Source: Pelodera strongyloides
Lineage: Eukaryota > Nematoda > Chromadorea > Rhabditida > Rhabditidae
DNA length: 64,000 bases
Direction: 5' to 3'
NCBI GenBank assembly: GCA_036852015.1
Contig: JAANDG010000018.1
Location: forward strand, 310,001-374,000
Of the stretch, positions 12,784 to 26,100 are shown one piece after another. Numbering within the stretch: position 1 is the stretch's first letter; every line of letters begins with the position of its first letter. A program made the translations under genes and the position numbers. Under the pieces are notes generated by a model that did no database searches, had not been told where the DNA came from, and was given only the letters and a program-made list of their open reading frames with translations.

Positions 12784-14702
12784 GTCTCAGAATGAATCAC
12801 GTCTTAACTTTCCTGAGTCACCTAGTCTTTTTCGAGAAACAAAATGAGAACGATCCGTCTGTGCGGATGTCTTGTTGGCAGGCGCAATTATTCACACGAA
12901 CTTTTACTTCAAGTGAAAACTGTATTTATGGACAAGTGACCTTCGTCACTGAGAAAAGCGGGTACTTTCGCGGTCCGTCACCTTTCGTTGTTGTGGATAA
13001 TCGTTATCAATTCTATTTTGATTGACTTTCTAAATTTCCAGCCCTTATATTCAAGAGGTGAAGAATGCTGATATTTGAGCATATTTCAGCGATACTACCA
13101 CAGTTTAGTACCTAACTATTTTATGTGTATTAACTCCGTTATGTCTTTATATATAACTCATTTTTCCCCAGAATGTATCTTTACCTGAGCGTGTGAACCA
13201 TCAAGTATTTCTTCTTCTATCAACCACTAAAATCTAGACTTTGGAAAGTTCCTTTCCTTTCATGTACGCCGAAATACCCTTTTTTCACCTCTTTGACCGC
13301 AGAAAAACAAAAAAAAATCCTACAATGTCCTCTCCAAAACAATTGATCAAAATGCAAGTTTCGACCCGCTAAGCCGCTTCGGTTTTTTATGCATTCATAA
13401 GTCTTAGTTTCTCATCATTTACTTGACCTATTTTTTCATCTGCCTAGATTTTAGTGGTATAACACGTACTAAAGAGTGGTATTTGAAACTATTGGTCGTA
13501 CCAATTTTTACACTTGCTTCGGTTGTGAGCAACACTTGCCTTTTCTAATCATTTGGCTTCTGTATTGCTCGAAACTGTGCTCGTAATTTGTGTTTCTTCG
13601 CTCTTTTGTTGTCTTTGAGTCATCTTGTTCGCACTTGGAATGATTCAGAAAACATCGATTTGCATTTTAAAACGATACAGATCTCATTAGAAAATTCGTA
13701 TCATACAAACCACGGCGATAATTACTGTTATTATGATTTGCATGAATAATTTTGATTACAAGGTTGATAGAAGCGTTATTAAGATAATACCACGAAAAGC
13801 TGAAACTTGATTACCCTTGCATTTACTTTGCACGATTTCCCTCGTTAATTATAATTGTAAGGTTTGATAGATAGATGTTTGATGTGTTTCATAGAGGTCT
13901 AATAAGACCATAACATGCAATGATGAAACTTACACAGTACGTTATTGGTTGTGTTGTTTTGGAGGTAAATGCGAACAAGCGCGGGTTAAACATAAATACC
14001 CAGATGTTTTGAAAATCTTCTTAGACTCTTTAAATGTTCTTCAATTCTATAATTTCCCGCCATTCCCACGGTTAACAGTTTGCTGCAATGCGAAGTAGTC
14101 AGGCAACAGCCACTTTCCCATCCAAAGATTCCTGTTATTTGAAATATTTTGTTGTAAATATGTTTATTGGTAACAGCCTTACTTTTAGAATGCGACCATT
14201 TTTGCCTTTCCCATAACATTTGATGTTGTGACACTTTTCCATTATCCAAATATCAACATTTTTTTTTATCCAACAATTTAGCGTCACATATATTTGTGAT
14301 TATCGTGACACAAACATGGTCCTCTCTTTCTTGCAAGCTCTTTCGAATACGGCTCTGCTAAGGGCATAAATGTTAAAAAAAATGTTTTCCTGATTTGAAA
14401 TAATAAGTTATTTTTGTCATCAACACAAACGATATGAATTTTATTCCGAAGGTCTTAGGCGTCTTTTAACACCTCTTTTATCAGTTCTCCTCCTCGTTAA
14501 TCGCCCATGATTAGCCCCTACTTTGATAGGTACTAAGCACACGCTTGTCATATTAGTAATTAGTTTTTTTTTCAAAGAGGAAAACGGAGCAAACGTTAAC
14601 CAAACATTAATATATGGAGCATTTTCTCTAATGCTTGTATGTCTCTCGGATTCGTCTATTTGAATGATTAATTAAATTATTATACATACTTAATTCTGGG
14701 TG

Positions 14703-14710
14703 ATTTTCAG
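14703..14710 (+). other. Candidate spliced-leader trans-splice acceptor
   Basis: ATTTTCAG immediately precedes the ATG of the membrane-protein gene, leaving no 5'UTR between acceptor and start codon. No upstream coding exon was found, and nematodes often trans-splice SL1 exactly here, so it is read as a trans-splice site and not a cis acceptor. Confidence 0.55.
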
Positions 14711-17603
14711 ATGATCTGGCGGTATATTTTCATATTTTTACTGTTTTCACTTACGCTAGCACAGTCGATAGACGAAGAGGAGGCTGTGAATATTGGTAAT
14801 GGAGCAGGAAGCGGAAACGGAGTCGATGATGAGGACTTGGTTGGTTATTTTATGAAGTTGTTCATTTTATTTATTTGCCATTGTTTGATAATAATAGTCT
14901 TGTCGATTAATTTGCACACTGTAGTTTCCTCTTAAACACGGTGCTTCAAAGAAGCAACATTCAAGGGGACGCGGCAAATGAAAAACGGAATATTTCGCTG
15001 AACGCTCGGAAACGCATCTTGTTATTTGCTTGAAGCCCAGATGTGTATATCTGCATGGTGTACCATTACTTAATAACACAAATGCTTTGGCACCGCTTCA
15101 GCATCTGCTCGTTTTATTTGTCTTATCTCTGTTGTCACATAGCGTGGAGTGGACGGTCGGCAGAATTTGTTGTGGTGTTCTTGCCCTGAAGAGCATTGCT
15201 AGAACAAACACATACACCAATCGAAGGTACCAATAGCAAAAGGGTCAACGCGGCCCTTCTTTGCTCCCAAACACACTCTTGATTCCTTATCGGGAAAGGT
15301 TGCCAGGAGATATGTGTGTGTGTCCTTGGCATATATGTTTGGCACCAAAAAGAGGGAACAGAATCTTCTTGGGCTGTGTTAATATAATTTTATTTATTTC
15401 ATACGTCTTGACGGTTACGCCTGCATGTTCGGTCGCGCATTTCATTGTCAATCTTCAGGTGCTTTCAATCAATATTACCAACAAAAGCACCCATACATCA
15501 TCGCTTTATAAGCAACAAAAATGAATGCCTATATCCACATATAATTACAAAAATAACGTCATCCATTCTTATCGGTATAAGGTGTGACATCTGTTCATTG
15601 TTTTGCTGCAATTTTGTGAATGGTTGCTCTGGTCATTTGATACTATTTTGGATGCAAGAGACGGGGGCCGAACGGCCTGTCTAATTAGACGTGACGACTG
15701 TAAATGCAGTAGCCCAAGGCGAGAATTGCCATCTCCTAACACTGCTCTGTAATCCCAGTACAACCAGGTGGCACATTGTTTACCCGAAGACGCTGTCAAC
15801 CTTTCTCGGGCGGGCAGAAGTCATTCGAGTAAAATGGGGATTTCGTTTTCTTGGATCCATTAAATGTAAAAAGAATAATGGTAAAGATTTGCTAGAATGT
15901 TCATTGGACTTTCATGGACTTGAACGTTAACGCCCCCAATAAGCACATTAAGTGGGTCTACGAAGCAGTACGCAACATACCAGACATGATGTTTGTTAAA
16001 TTTTGTAGTTACGAGCATCCAACGTACAAAAAAGTATCACTAGAAATAACAACTAAATGGCATTGGATTATTATTGCGTATTGTTACTTTGATTATTATT
16101 GCTTCGGGTGCAACTGGCACCTAGCATATAAACTGCTCAAAAAGCAGAAATATTTCTAGAGTTGAACCTTTTTGCTGAATGAATCAAATCTTTTGGTTCG
16201 GTTATTATTACCTCGTTGCCATATAATTGGCTTAGTGTCAGGATTAACGCCAAAATTGGCGTTAAGTAGCGCTCATCCTAATTTATCGCACACAATGGCT
16301 CACTTAGAGCGCTCACATAATTACAGATACTCCGGTCACACACATGGTGTCCAGATAGACGACTGTTTTTTTTTGCCACGCAAAAAGACTGAGACGCTAC
16401 TAGACATATACTAACTCTTAGAGTGTTTAATAATACATGCTGGTTCATTGACTGAACGAACCGCACATTTTTATACAAGACATTGCCCACATTTTGTTTA
16501 ATTCGTAAATTTCAGACTGGATCCGGCCTTCCACCGGACGAAGTTTACGCCACAACACCGTCTCTCATCCACCCGAAGTTGACAACTATCAAAGCTGAGA
16601 CAACCACCACCAAGTTTAGAACCTCGCCTACTCAAGCACCCAAGGTAAATTTTGCATTTTCATTTAATTTTGCGTGTGTACTATGTCATTTTGATAAACA
16701 CAACAACCACAAATGCTGTTCGAAGAAGGGCAACTTACAAACATATATTTTTGCAAATGAATTTTTAAGTTGTAATAAATGTGAAGAAAAGCAAAACTAA
16801 ATGGAAAATAAATAATGTAAGAAAATGGAAAAGATGTGAATGAAGTTATAAGAATAAGTGCAATATGAATAGTGAAGATGTAGTAGTAGCCCTAGTTGTT
16901 ACAACCTAGAATATTAGCACACACGCATGGAAGAGCTCAGTTAATGATGAAATCGAAAAATCGGGAATGTCTATGGGGTATGCAACCGTCAGAAGGGTCT
17001 ACCCACCATATCTTTCTCATGTTTGTATCCTTTCGTCTCACAAACTGATTGATTATAAAACGATTTCTTCAGACATGGACTCCCCCAAGGACCACAACAC
17101 ACGCTGTCACCACGCGCCCTGTAGACGTGACCAAGGTATGCACGAAAAAAGTTTCCATTTCTAATTGAACTTGTCTACTAGAATAAAGTTATTCCATACT
17201 CAGAAGCTAGAATGTGTTTTTATCTGTTGGTATTGCTTGCAGGGACTTTGGAACAACAATTCGATGATTCTCATTCTCGTGGCTCTCATAGTACTGCTTG
17301 TGATCCTGATTATCACTGTCCTCGTCTGCAGGGGATGCACAAGTGAGTTGCAGCATGCGTTTTTGTCTCTACATTGGTGAACTTAAGTGTTCACCTGAAC
17401 AGTGGAAAAGCTTTCTAATTATGTGCTGAGCCAACACCAATTTTTTTTATTCAGGACAAACTGATCTTTTTTTATTTTCATTTACTATGACCCTCGAGCC
17501 CTAAGCAAAAGCTTTTCTCTTTGCAGACAAACGCCAAACATATCGTACGGATGTCAAGGAACCCAGTGCGAGTAGTTTACTGCAGAGGAATGAATACAAA
17601 TAA
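14711..17603 (+). CDS. Small Thr-rich type I membrane protein, proteoglycan-like
   Basis: Not a recognised family. Exons: 14711-14839, 16516-16644, 17073-17135, 17243-17342 and 17527-17603 (TAA). The first three introns are phase 0; total about 165 residues. Residues 1-18 form a clear signal peptide (hydrophobic FIFLLFSLTLA, then AQS). An acidic, Gly-rich stretch follows (DEEEAV, GAGSGNG, DDEDL, TGSGLPPDE) with two Ser-Gly sites flanked by acids, the context used for xylosylation in chondroitin or heparan sulfate proteoglycans. Two Thr/Pro-rich exons (TTTTK, TTTHAVTTR) suggest O-glycosylation. A transmembrane helix at about residues 115-134 (ILILVALIVLLVILIITVLV) is followed by Cys residues and a short basic tail ending NEYK, which lacks the syndecan EFYA ending. 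Inferred: a cell-surface glycoprotein with small cytosolic tail. The first donor (GTTGGT) is weak, so the exon 1/2 junction is the least certain. Confidence 0.7.
16244..16265. repeat. 22-bp inverted repeat in intron
   Basis: TTAACGCCAA and TTGGCGTTAA form perfect 10-base arms around AA, within intron 1 of the membrane-protein gene. Possibly a factor-binding site or hairpin; no function assigned. Confidence 0.8.
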
Positions 17604-17604
17604 A
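17599..17604 (+). terminator. AATAAA overlapping the stop codon
   Basis: The TAA stop of the small membrane-protein gene is embedded in AATAAA. If used as the poly(A) signal, the 3'UTR would be only about 10-20 nt. It may be coincidental, since AAATAA is a common stop context. Confidence 0.3.
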
Positions 17605-20600
17605 TTTGGATTTGTATCCTCATAGTTCTACAATCAGTGATGTGCATCGCTTTTCTTTGATTTCGCATGTCGCAACGGGCTCCTTATTTGTTGAGCTGTG
17701 GCTTTCAATAGATTTGTGTATCTCAACGTAGTCCATCAGTTATACTTACGAGATACCTTCCGGTTTTAAACCTGTAAGTTCCCACATTTCTATTTATGTT
17801 ACTCTTCTCCCCAAGGATCGCCTATTTAGCGTAGTAGCAATGCTTTCATTTGGTCCACATTTTCCGCGTATGTTTAGAAATGATGCCTTGATGTCGCATC
17901 TCTGGTGCAGATTCGCACTTCTTACATAGAAACCATGTTGTCAATCAGTTACCACACACATCGATAGCGAATGTGTTTTTCACTTAAGATTTCCCCGGTT
18001 TTTCGTTATGAATTTGGCTGATACTGCCGCTTATGATTGAACCTAGCGCTTCCATTATGACCTGTTTAAAAAATATTTTCTCTACTATCATGCTCGGGTT
18101 TATTTCCAATATTTTTTTTTTGTTGTTGTTAATTTGACAGATTGAATCTTTCAGGAGTTAGAGCTTCATTCACTTTTAGAATAAGAATTTCGTGAATACC
18201 AAATATTAGAGGCGAAATCGGCAGGGGTTATGTGTATGAGCTGTGCGAATACAACCATGGAAACCAAATTCTCTAAGCCGTGCTCAAAATTCCGAGAGCT
18301 ATTTGCCCAAAATCCTATCAAAAAGTGGTTAACGTAATCGAGCTATAAAAATACATTTTCCCCGTTCTTTGACCAGCTACTTGTTCTATACCGTTTGTTC
18401 GTTGTTTTTGGCAAATAACATTGTATTCGTACAAATTAACAAATTTCGTTTAATATATGATATAATAATTAATAACTTTCAAAATATTCTCCTATATTTG
18501 CATATTCGCCTCGTTTGTAATTACATACAAATGCTTCAGTTTGCGCTCAGCGCTTCGTCTTACGTTCGTTTTTGCAATTATATACTAATAATATCTTAAC
18601 ATCTGTGTTCATTACTAGTGCTGAGCTCATATGAGTATAATTAAGAAGAATGTATTACCTTATTTAATCTAATATATTATATGTGCAATGTACGCATCCA
18701 AACGCAAACTTATACGGCCATATTTCCTTCTTCCTCTTTTTATTGACGTGGTCTTGTTTATTCTTGCAGAATAGGAGCCGAAATAATATTTAATTCCATC
18801 AAATTGTTTACTATTGATTTGTTAGTGTCATTGTTTGCGAAAAATATAGACGATGTGCAAGATGCTTCACTTGCTTCGGTATGAAAAGAGCATTGTCTGT
18901 GTTAAACGTTTAAAATTTGCTGTTTTTTTGTCGATTTTACAATAAAGATTGAAATATAGAATTTTTCCAAAGTTATACAGTGAGTTTGTGTTGTATCGCT
19001 CACTTTATTTAGTTGGAGTTTCGAGAAAGGATATTCCTTTTTATATGACGCATATGGAAATGAGGCTCGAGATGCAGACACACATTGGATCATATGCATA
19101 CAGTTTCACTATCTCATGTGGCTGCTTTTAAAGTGTGCGGTTGCCGTTTGCACAAGTAGTGCCATTTTTATTTTCGATAGTTCCTTATTGCTTATTCATT
19201 TTTTTTTGTCTGTGCGTACATACTGAATGAACTCATTTTATAAGTACGGACCTTTTCAGACAACGCCTTCGTTTTTCGGCTTTTGAAGGCCTTTCACACC
19301 CAGTACAAGATTCAAGTTTTTTTTAGATTAGATATCAGGGCTATCAGCTGGTTAGTGTGGTTAATATCAGGCAGCTTTTTTTCTGTCTTTGCTCAAGGAA
19401 ACTCCGACCCAGTTCGACCCAGCACAATCCTATCAAGAAAGGTCGTTCCATTTCTGGTCCTATGCTATCGAGGAGCCATATAGTCTTATTGATTGGAGTT
19501 GTATTATATTATGTTACTTACTTGGTCTTTTTGCTGTCAATTTCCACAAGTTTATCTAGAGAAAAAAGGGGTCGATCTTATGCCCTGGTCATTATTGCAT
19601 TACATCATTCGCATTACGTTCGATTGCACGTAAAACCAGCTGAGATTTCCTTCAACAGAGTAGTCCACGAAAAAAAAGAGACTTTTCCTATCTGCTCTCC
19701 CAATATTTTTACATTTAACTTGAACTGATACCCAGGCAACCCTGTCGACGAAATTGCATTACAGAGAAAAAAAGAATCAAAGCAACGATTTGATCTGCAA
19801 TCGTGTAATTATGCTTCTTAATTTTTCAAGCTTATGATGACACTTGCTAGAGTCTACCTTTGAACTTCCAACATATCCTATGCACACACACACTACCTTT
19901 ATTTTCACTAACGGCCCAATTATAGCATGATGCCGTTAAACGTGCAGTTTTCCCCGCATGATGTTAGCTAGTGCCAGTTCCCTTTTCTGCATCTAAGCCA
20001 TGCGCGATAGCATTTTCATAGGTGTTCTTTTATCTCACTTAAAATCTCGGCAAGATCCAGCTTTAGGAACTTTGGTTGCAACAAATCGTGGCTTGTTATC
20101 CGGTTAGCTAATCCAGCGTGTGGATTAAGCGGAACAACTGCAAACTCCAGTTTTTTATGCATTTCACTCCAATCTCTATTTATGACTCCCATGTAATTGA
20201 TTCGTACGCAAATTTCATTAGTCCGTGTCAATGTGCTTTTCATCTATATATTTATCAGTTATTGAGAGAAAGTCGCCTGATTTCCAAAACACAGTGTCGA
20301 TATTAACAAATCGTACGATGCCACTCGATACGGGAAAAAATAAACCACCGATAAGCCATCAAATCATTGATCTTTAAAAACGGTGACGGCTCCCAACCGC
20401 ATCGTTAGACGCTAGCTATTTTGTACCAGGTTTATTTTCATATATTGATTTTTGGACGTTTAATATTATTTTGTACTTTGCGAAATGTATGCTTTTTATT
20501 GTGGGAGTAAGTTCCAGTTTCCTAAACTTAATAATGCAAGATGCTTCTTATAATCTTGCAATATTGTCTCTAGAAGACATTGCATCTCATTTCTCTCAAC

Positions 20601-21528
20601 ACACATAGCATACCTGATCATTGAAGGAGTCAAGTCCACGGGAAAAAGGGCCGAGTATTTTTTGCATCTATTTAACTATCGTCCAGAACAAATTTCATGA
20701 AAAACAAATGAAGAAGCATACTTTTCCCGTTGGCCTAACTCTTTGAACTACAGCAGACCTGGCAGCGAGCGTTGATCTTTTAATTTGTTGTATTTTTGTA
20801 GATAATTGCGAAGATAAGACCAGCTGACAATCTATGGAAACAGGTTGATGCCGTAATTGTTTGTGATCGGTTGTCTTGATTTGACTTTGCCTGCTCTAGT
20901 GCCTGCCTCACTGTTGTCGTCTGCATCAAAGAATATGTTGTTTTGTCTCGTAACCCTCATTTCATACGATAGCAGTGAGTGCATTATGCCCTGACATTGC
21001 GAACTCCAAGGAAAAAAGCAATACACTCAACTGAGGTTTATGTTGTACTTGAGTTCGTAGTATTTTTTGTAAGAAGACCGATAAACTCGAAATAGTTTTG
21101 GCAAGCAGATAACAAAGCGTATTGTTTTTAGGGTATGACAACGCGTATAGAAATGACATAGGGAAGAAAGAGAGTAACGGGCGCGCAATTCAATATCTCT
21201 TTCATATCGTGCGCGTGGAAGTCTATTAGTATTCAGTAGAGTTGTTCACGCTATTAGCATAATTGTATTATTCCTTCGACTATTGCTTATCTGTTCTCGA
21301 TTCATTCGCAAGACCATTTTCACACAGCTCGGTCTACATTTGCAGCTGTGTTGCAGGTGTTACATTAAAATTGTTCACGTTCCAGCTTCTCTGATCGTTC
21401 ACTATACTAAAATAACTTTGACAACTTTTATTTGAAATGATTGCATTTCCTTATTTGCTTGTTCGAAAAACGTTCGCCTAATTGAATTACAGAATTGCAT
21501 GCTATTGATTATTATGCGGTTCTTGTAG
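17604..21528. other. Intergenic, no supported gene
   Basis: About 3.9 kb with no convincing exon. A hydrophobic frame around 19330-19420 resembles a signal sequence but has no ATG. It could feed a 45-nt exon-like piece bounded by CTCAAG and GGTCGT at about 19397-19441, but neither end is strong. The 5' exons of the gene ending at 21783 are presumably somewhere here. Confidence 0.5.
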
Positions 21529-21783
21529 CATACATCAGTTGGCCGTCAGCCACAAAAGCAAGGCACGACGGCGACCACATACACTACCAGAAACTGCACG
21601 TACGACAGCAAGGAAAGCGACATGCGCGACATACTCAATTACCTCACCAACTCAGTTGCCAATGTAAGTTTGTACACAAAAAGTTATAAGAATGAGCATG
21701 TTCAAATAGGCTCAAAACATTCAAAACATGAATTTTCACAGGATGCCTATATTCGTGGGTTCGCGTTGTGTGTATTGATGTAA
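21529..21783 (+). CDS. Two 3' exons of an unrecognised gene
   Basis: Exon 21529-21663 follows TTCTTGTAG and ends before GTAAGT. It is open only in phase 0, giving a Thr/Gln-rich start (GRQPQKQGTTATTYTT), then NCTYDSKESDMRDILNYL. Exon 21742-21783 follows TTTTCACAG, continues in phase 0 (DAYIRGFALCVLM) and ends at TAA. The two join without frame conflict into about 58 residues with one N-glycosylation sequon (NCT) and a hydrophobic C-terminus. No 5' exon or start was identified, and the protein family is unknown. Joining it to the synthetase downstream in phase 0 is possible but unlikely, because that gene has its own acceptor-ATG and a normal family N-terminus. Confidence 0.45.
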   Translation, partial: HTSVGRQPQKQGTTATTYTTRNCTYDSKESDMRDILNYLTNSVANVSLYTKSYKNEHVQIGSKHSKHEFSQDAYIRGFALCVLM

Positions 21784-23126
21784 TATTTAATCATATGCAA
21801 TTTCATAATTAAATTGATAGCATTATAATAATTGATAGCATTTACATTTGTTTTAGCCTCAAATCCATAACTGTATGTTTTTCAGCTAGTGTGCTGTAGG
21901 GTAGTCGTAAATTAGTGAAAACAGTTCTTATTTTTTTTATAAATACCGCTTATTCAAACATACACAAACATGGGCTTAGGCGTGTAGAATTCTTTTTTCA
22001 GGCAGTATGTACACTTATTGGGATAGTTTAGGTGGAAACAGCTGTAAAAGTCACTGAAAAGTGAAAAAGAACAACAATTAATATGTTTGAAAAATTTATG
22101 TTACAACAGATGCTTCCTTGTTAGCACGAGCTAAAAAATGTCTTATCATTGTGTAATTCGCGGGAAATCAAGCTTTTTTCTCATTATTGAAGGAGAACCA
22201 AAGAAAAGCTCACTGCATCACCGGGTCAAAGTTCGAGCCTCTTGAACGGGGAGCTTTTATCACCACTAGTTATTTCTGCAACGTCCCGCTTATTGCCTTG
22301 AATTAAGTAATTTAAAATGGAACGATTTATTTTATTACTGGTAACTAAAGTAAATTCGCACTTCTCTGCCATATTCCAAAATGATTATTAACAATTTACT
22401 TGCTGCAAAATTTAGTGAACCAAATATATAGGCAAAAAAACGATCAAAAAGGTGTGGTGTACGATTAGTACAAAAGACGCCGCATTGCGGTATTTGTAAT
22501 TAGGAATGCTCGTTCACTACGCTGGGACGCTTTTTTTCGTTTCAGTATTTTCTTGTGCCATTAGTTTTAAAGTTTATTCGATCATTTCTGTTTTCTGTTA
22601 TTTATGAAGAAAACTCTTTACTGTTCTTTTTCAGCAGAGCTTACGAAAATATCATAAATGCCCAATAATATGATGATAGAAACATTTGTTGTATAAACGT
22701 TCTTTACTGTTCACTGTTGAAGCGTTTTTCTCGCTTTTCAATGTAAAAATGATCTCCATGTCAACGGCGTCCGTCCTCTGACCTCTTATCTCAATCCAGG
22801 CATATTCCAGAAAATTGTACACCTAACAATAAGAGGGAAAATGCTGATAATACTGTTAATTTGAAACTATCCTTCCAGCCAATTGTCTGGCCTGAGTTAT
22901 TTTACGTTACTATAAATTGGGTGTAATTTGCCACATTATTCCCGCACCAGCAAAGATTTTGCCTGCAATTAGCCTTTTATTGCTTTTTAATAAAATCTAA
23001 CATTCAACAAAATTAGTATTTTTTGCTATCACTGCTATTTGTGCCTGTTTTCTTTCGGAAGCGCTAGCGGGAGTGAAACATGATAATGGATCCTATTTTA
23101 TGGATGATGCGTATTGAACTTTCTCT
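21784..23126. other. Intergenic spacer before acetoacetyl-CoA synthetase
   Basis: AT-rich DNA with no exon chain on either strand. It should contain the 3'UTR of the orphan exons and the promoter of the synthetase, but no clear TATA or other motif was recognised. Confidence 0.5.
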
Positions 23127-23134
23127 GTTTTCAG
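23127..23134 (+). other. Candidate spliced-leader trans-splice acceptor
   Basis: TGTTTTCAG ends at 23134, six bases before the synthetase ATG. The homologous protein starts at this position and no upstream exon is needed, so the site is best read as a trans-splice acceptor giving a 6-nt 5'UTR after the leader. Confidence 0.6.
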
Positions 23135-23140
23135 TTGGGA

Positions 23141-26100
23141 ATGGTTGCTCAGACGGAGAAGTCCGTCACTGGCTTCTACACTCCATCAGCTGACTTGGAA
23201 TGTAATGAACTGGCACTTCGCAGGATCATCGAGAAGAAGTACAATGTCAAGCTCGGTATGTAGTTCTTTACCCTATAGTCTGCGTCCCTTTGGGAGGTGT
23301 TTTAACGTGCTCTGTCTTACCTAGGCTTCGGAAAGTGAGAAGGCTAATCCTTTTACGCACGTGCGATGTGGGGACCTATTTGATACTTTTCACTCTGTCC
23401 CTTTTCAGCTACGTACGATGATTTCCATAAGTGGAGTTGTGAGAAATACGACCTTTTTTGGAAGGAAATGGCGGAATTTGCGAATATCAACTTGAGCGAA
23501 AAGCAGTCTGAGGTATTTTTTATTTCATACTGTCCTTATTTCCGAAATGCGACTTTTTATATTTATTGTTAATGTTGTCCGTTTCAGGTTATTGACGTTA
23601 CTAAATCCATTGACGAGTTCCCCAAATGGTTTACGGGGGCAAAGCTCAACTACACGGAGAATCTCATTGCTAAGTATAAGGATTCTGAAAAGGCGGCCGT
23701 CATTGAATTTGGTTGGTGTTGACATTTTGATTATTACTCTACTCGTACGTATACGCACCACTAGTCTTAAAGCGGTGCTGCTTTGTTGATGATTTTTAGC
23801 ATGGTTTAAGAAAATGGCCTTTTCAGATTGCGATCTCTCATCAAAAACGCTGAGTTTCAAAAGGCTTTATGAAGACGTGACCATCCTTGGATCCGCGCTT
23901 AGGAAACGCGGAGTGCAAAAGGTATCCTTTTATATTTCACTGCTTTATATTGCACTATTAGTACTCGTTTTACTTATTCCCTGGCCTGTTATCGCTTTTC
24001 TATTGTCTTGCTGTAACATTTTAAGTGTTACGAAGAATGTTTGTCTTGAAATTTGTGGAACGATTTATGAAGGTTTGCGAAACGGTGTATTGTTATTTAT
24101 TTGACTTTTAGGGTGACGCCGTTTGTGGATTCCTTCCCAACAGTTATGAAACGCTGGTTGCACTGCTGTCGACTGCGGCTATTGGTGCTGTTTGGTCCAG
24201 TGCCAGTCTCGATTTTGGACCGAATGGAGTGCTCGATCGGTTCAAGCAGGTATGCAATTATTGAGAAATTTCTCTTATATATTGTCTTGCTTCTGATGAC
24301 AGTTTGTTTGGCCTGTCAAATGTAAGTTTTATTTGCCCACGGACTGTTTTTTTTTCCAGTGTGTAACATTTGGTCTTTTTTTTGTACCGTGGCATCTTTC
24401 ATCAACATTACAACGGATATAAATGCTCTATTTAGGTCAAGCCAAAGATCCTCTTCGTTGCAAATGCAACCACTTACAAGAGGAAGGCGTTCGAGATGAG
24501 AGATAAAGTCAACGAGATTGTCAAGTGTTCGTTTTCATTAAACTGTTATTTATTACTGGAACGTCGCCAGTCCAAGTGGCAGCTTCAACATTTTGTGTCA
24601 TGTGTTCGTCTACATAGTGTCAAATGCCCCACTGAGTATTTATGTAGAGTTGTCAACTTTTGTCTTGCTTATGAGAGCTTATTTCAGCTCTTCCATCGCT
24701 GGAAAGTGTGGTAATGATCCAGCACAAGGATATTCCCACGGATTTCAAGCAGTTCGAATGTGGAGAAAAATTTGAGTTCTACACTCAACTTATGGCCGAG
24801 AAAGCGCCAATCAGTTTTGTATTTGAGCAGGTTGGTGGTTTGGTTATTTATCTGATCTTGTCAAGGTAAACCCTCTGTAACGGTTGTTCCTTTCATGTTT
24901 GTTATAAAATTTCCGCGAACGATACTTCTAGATCGTATTCTTCTGTTACTGTCCGGTACAATTTACGTTTAGGTGTCATTTGATCACCCGCTGTTCATCA
25001 TGTTTTCATCTGGAACCACTGGAGTGCCCAAAGCGATAGTGCATACCGCTGGCGTGAGTTCTTGAATTATGTTTCACAAATGGACATTTTGTTTTAGTAG
25101 GTCTATGCTACCATAGTATCATAGACCTAATAAAACAACAGATGGTGCGAATTTCAATCAAGTTACTATAAAACATAGTTTTTAGGGAACTCTTCTGAAA
25201 CACATGGAGGAGCACATCATTCAAAGTGATGCAAAGAGCACCGATGTTATGTTCTTCTACACGACTTGCGGATGGATGATGTACAACTGGTAAGTGAGGT
25301 TCTCAACTTCGCTTTTGCCGGTCTTGTTATTTTTCCACTATGTGTTTTTTTCTGTATTACACATTGCTGCTGGATGTATAGATTATATATTTTTTCAAAT
25401 AAGTGTAGACATATATACATATTGTCCAATCTAGGGCCGTGTCCTTTCTGGTTGTTGGTGGAACTCTTGTGCTCTATGATGAATCTCCGTTGGAGCCCGA
25501 TCCCCACGTTTTGCCCAAGATTGCCGGAAAGTCACAGGTGAGAAGAAAGTTTCGCGGAAGCTGAATACGTGCATAATTTTGAATAAAGTTTACAATTGTC
25601 CACTTCTCTCAATTTAAGGCCACCATTATTGGCATGGGCGCTATGGTTTATGATCGAATGGAAAAGTTGTCGGGAGGATGCGATTTTTGTGAGTTTTCTT
25701 CTCATGTGCTCCTGTTGCTTCTTTGAGATTTGTAATGTTCTGTGTGAGACTAGTGGAATAACGTACCTGTTAAAGCTCACATCGTTTACCTTCATTTGAC
25801 TCATCCAGTTTCATATTTCCTCACAACTTTTGAAATTCAGACAAAGAGTATCGACTGGAAAACCTTCGTCTCGTTCTGTCCACCGGTTCTCCGTTGAAAG
25901 AATCGTCATTCGAATTCATCAATACCAAACTCTCACCTCAGGTACGCAGTGTTGAGAAGCAACGTTTGGTGCAGCATTTTGTTTTGATTCCCTATCGTTT
26001 GAACAATTGTTTTGTTTGCTCCTCAAACATGTGAATTTAGCACATGCAACATAGTTCCACAATTATGAAGTGTTCAAGTAAGTCGAATATTTTAGTGTGT

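Larger units (their letters stand above)
2744..14700. other. 12-kb stretch without a supported gene
   Basis: No chain of exons could be built on either strand. The open frames present are short, use AT-rich codons and lack splice-consistent partners. What it holds: a triple TTTGTGGTCATTTT repeat near 4058-4106, purine-rich simple sequence at 5600-5720, an (AG)n tract at 8006-8085, two GC-rich islands at 11384-11560 and 11755-11900 (the second with a GACCCC/GGGGTC stem), a CT-rich tract near 11980 and an (ATT)n tract at 12722-12783. One isolated minus-strand exon candidate lies at 3729-3837. Confidence 0.55.

Noticed and set aside
12792..13025. Plus-strand frame after the (ATT)n tract
   Set aside because: No splice partners or motif. 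An isolated frame of this size is expected by chance here.
19283..19483. Signal-peptide-like frame as first exon of the gene ending at 21783
   Set aside because: It lacks an ATG (the frame opens from a non-ATG codon) and its donor at GGTCGT is weak.
21529..23140. Joining the orphan exons at 21.5 kb to acetoacetyl-CoA synthetase
   Set aside because: The phase would allow it, but the synthetase has an acceptor-ATG start matching the family N-terminus, and the second orphan exon runs to a stop in frame.
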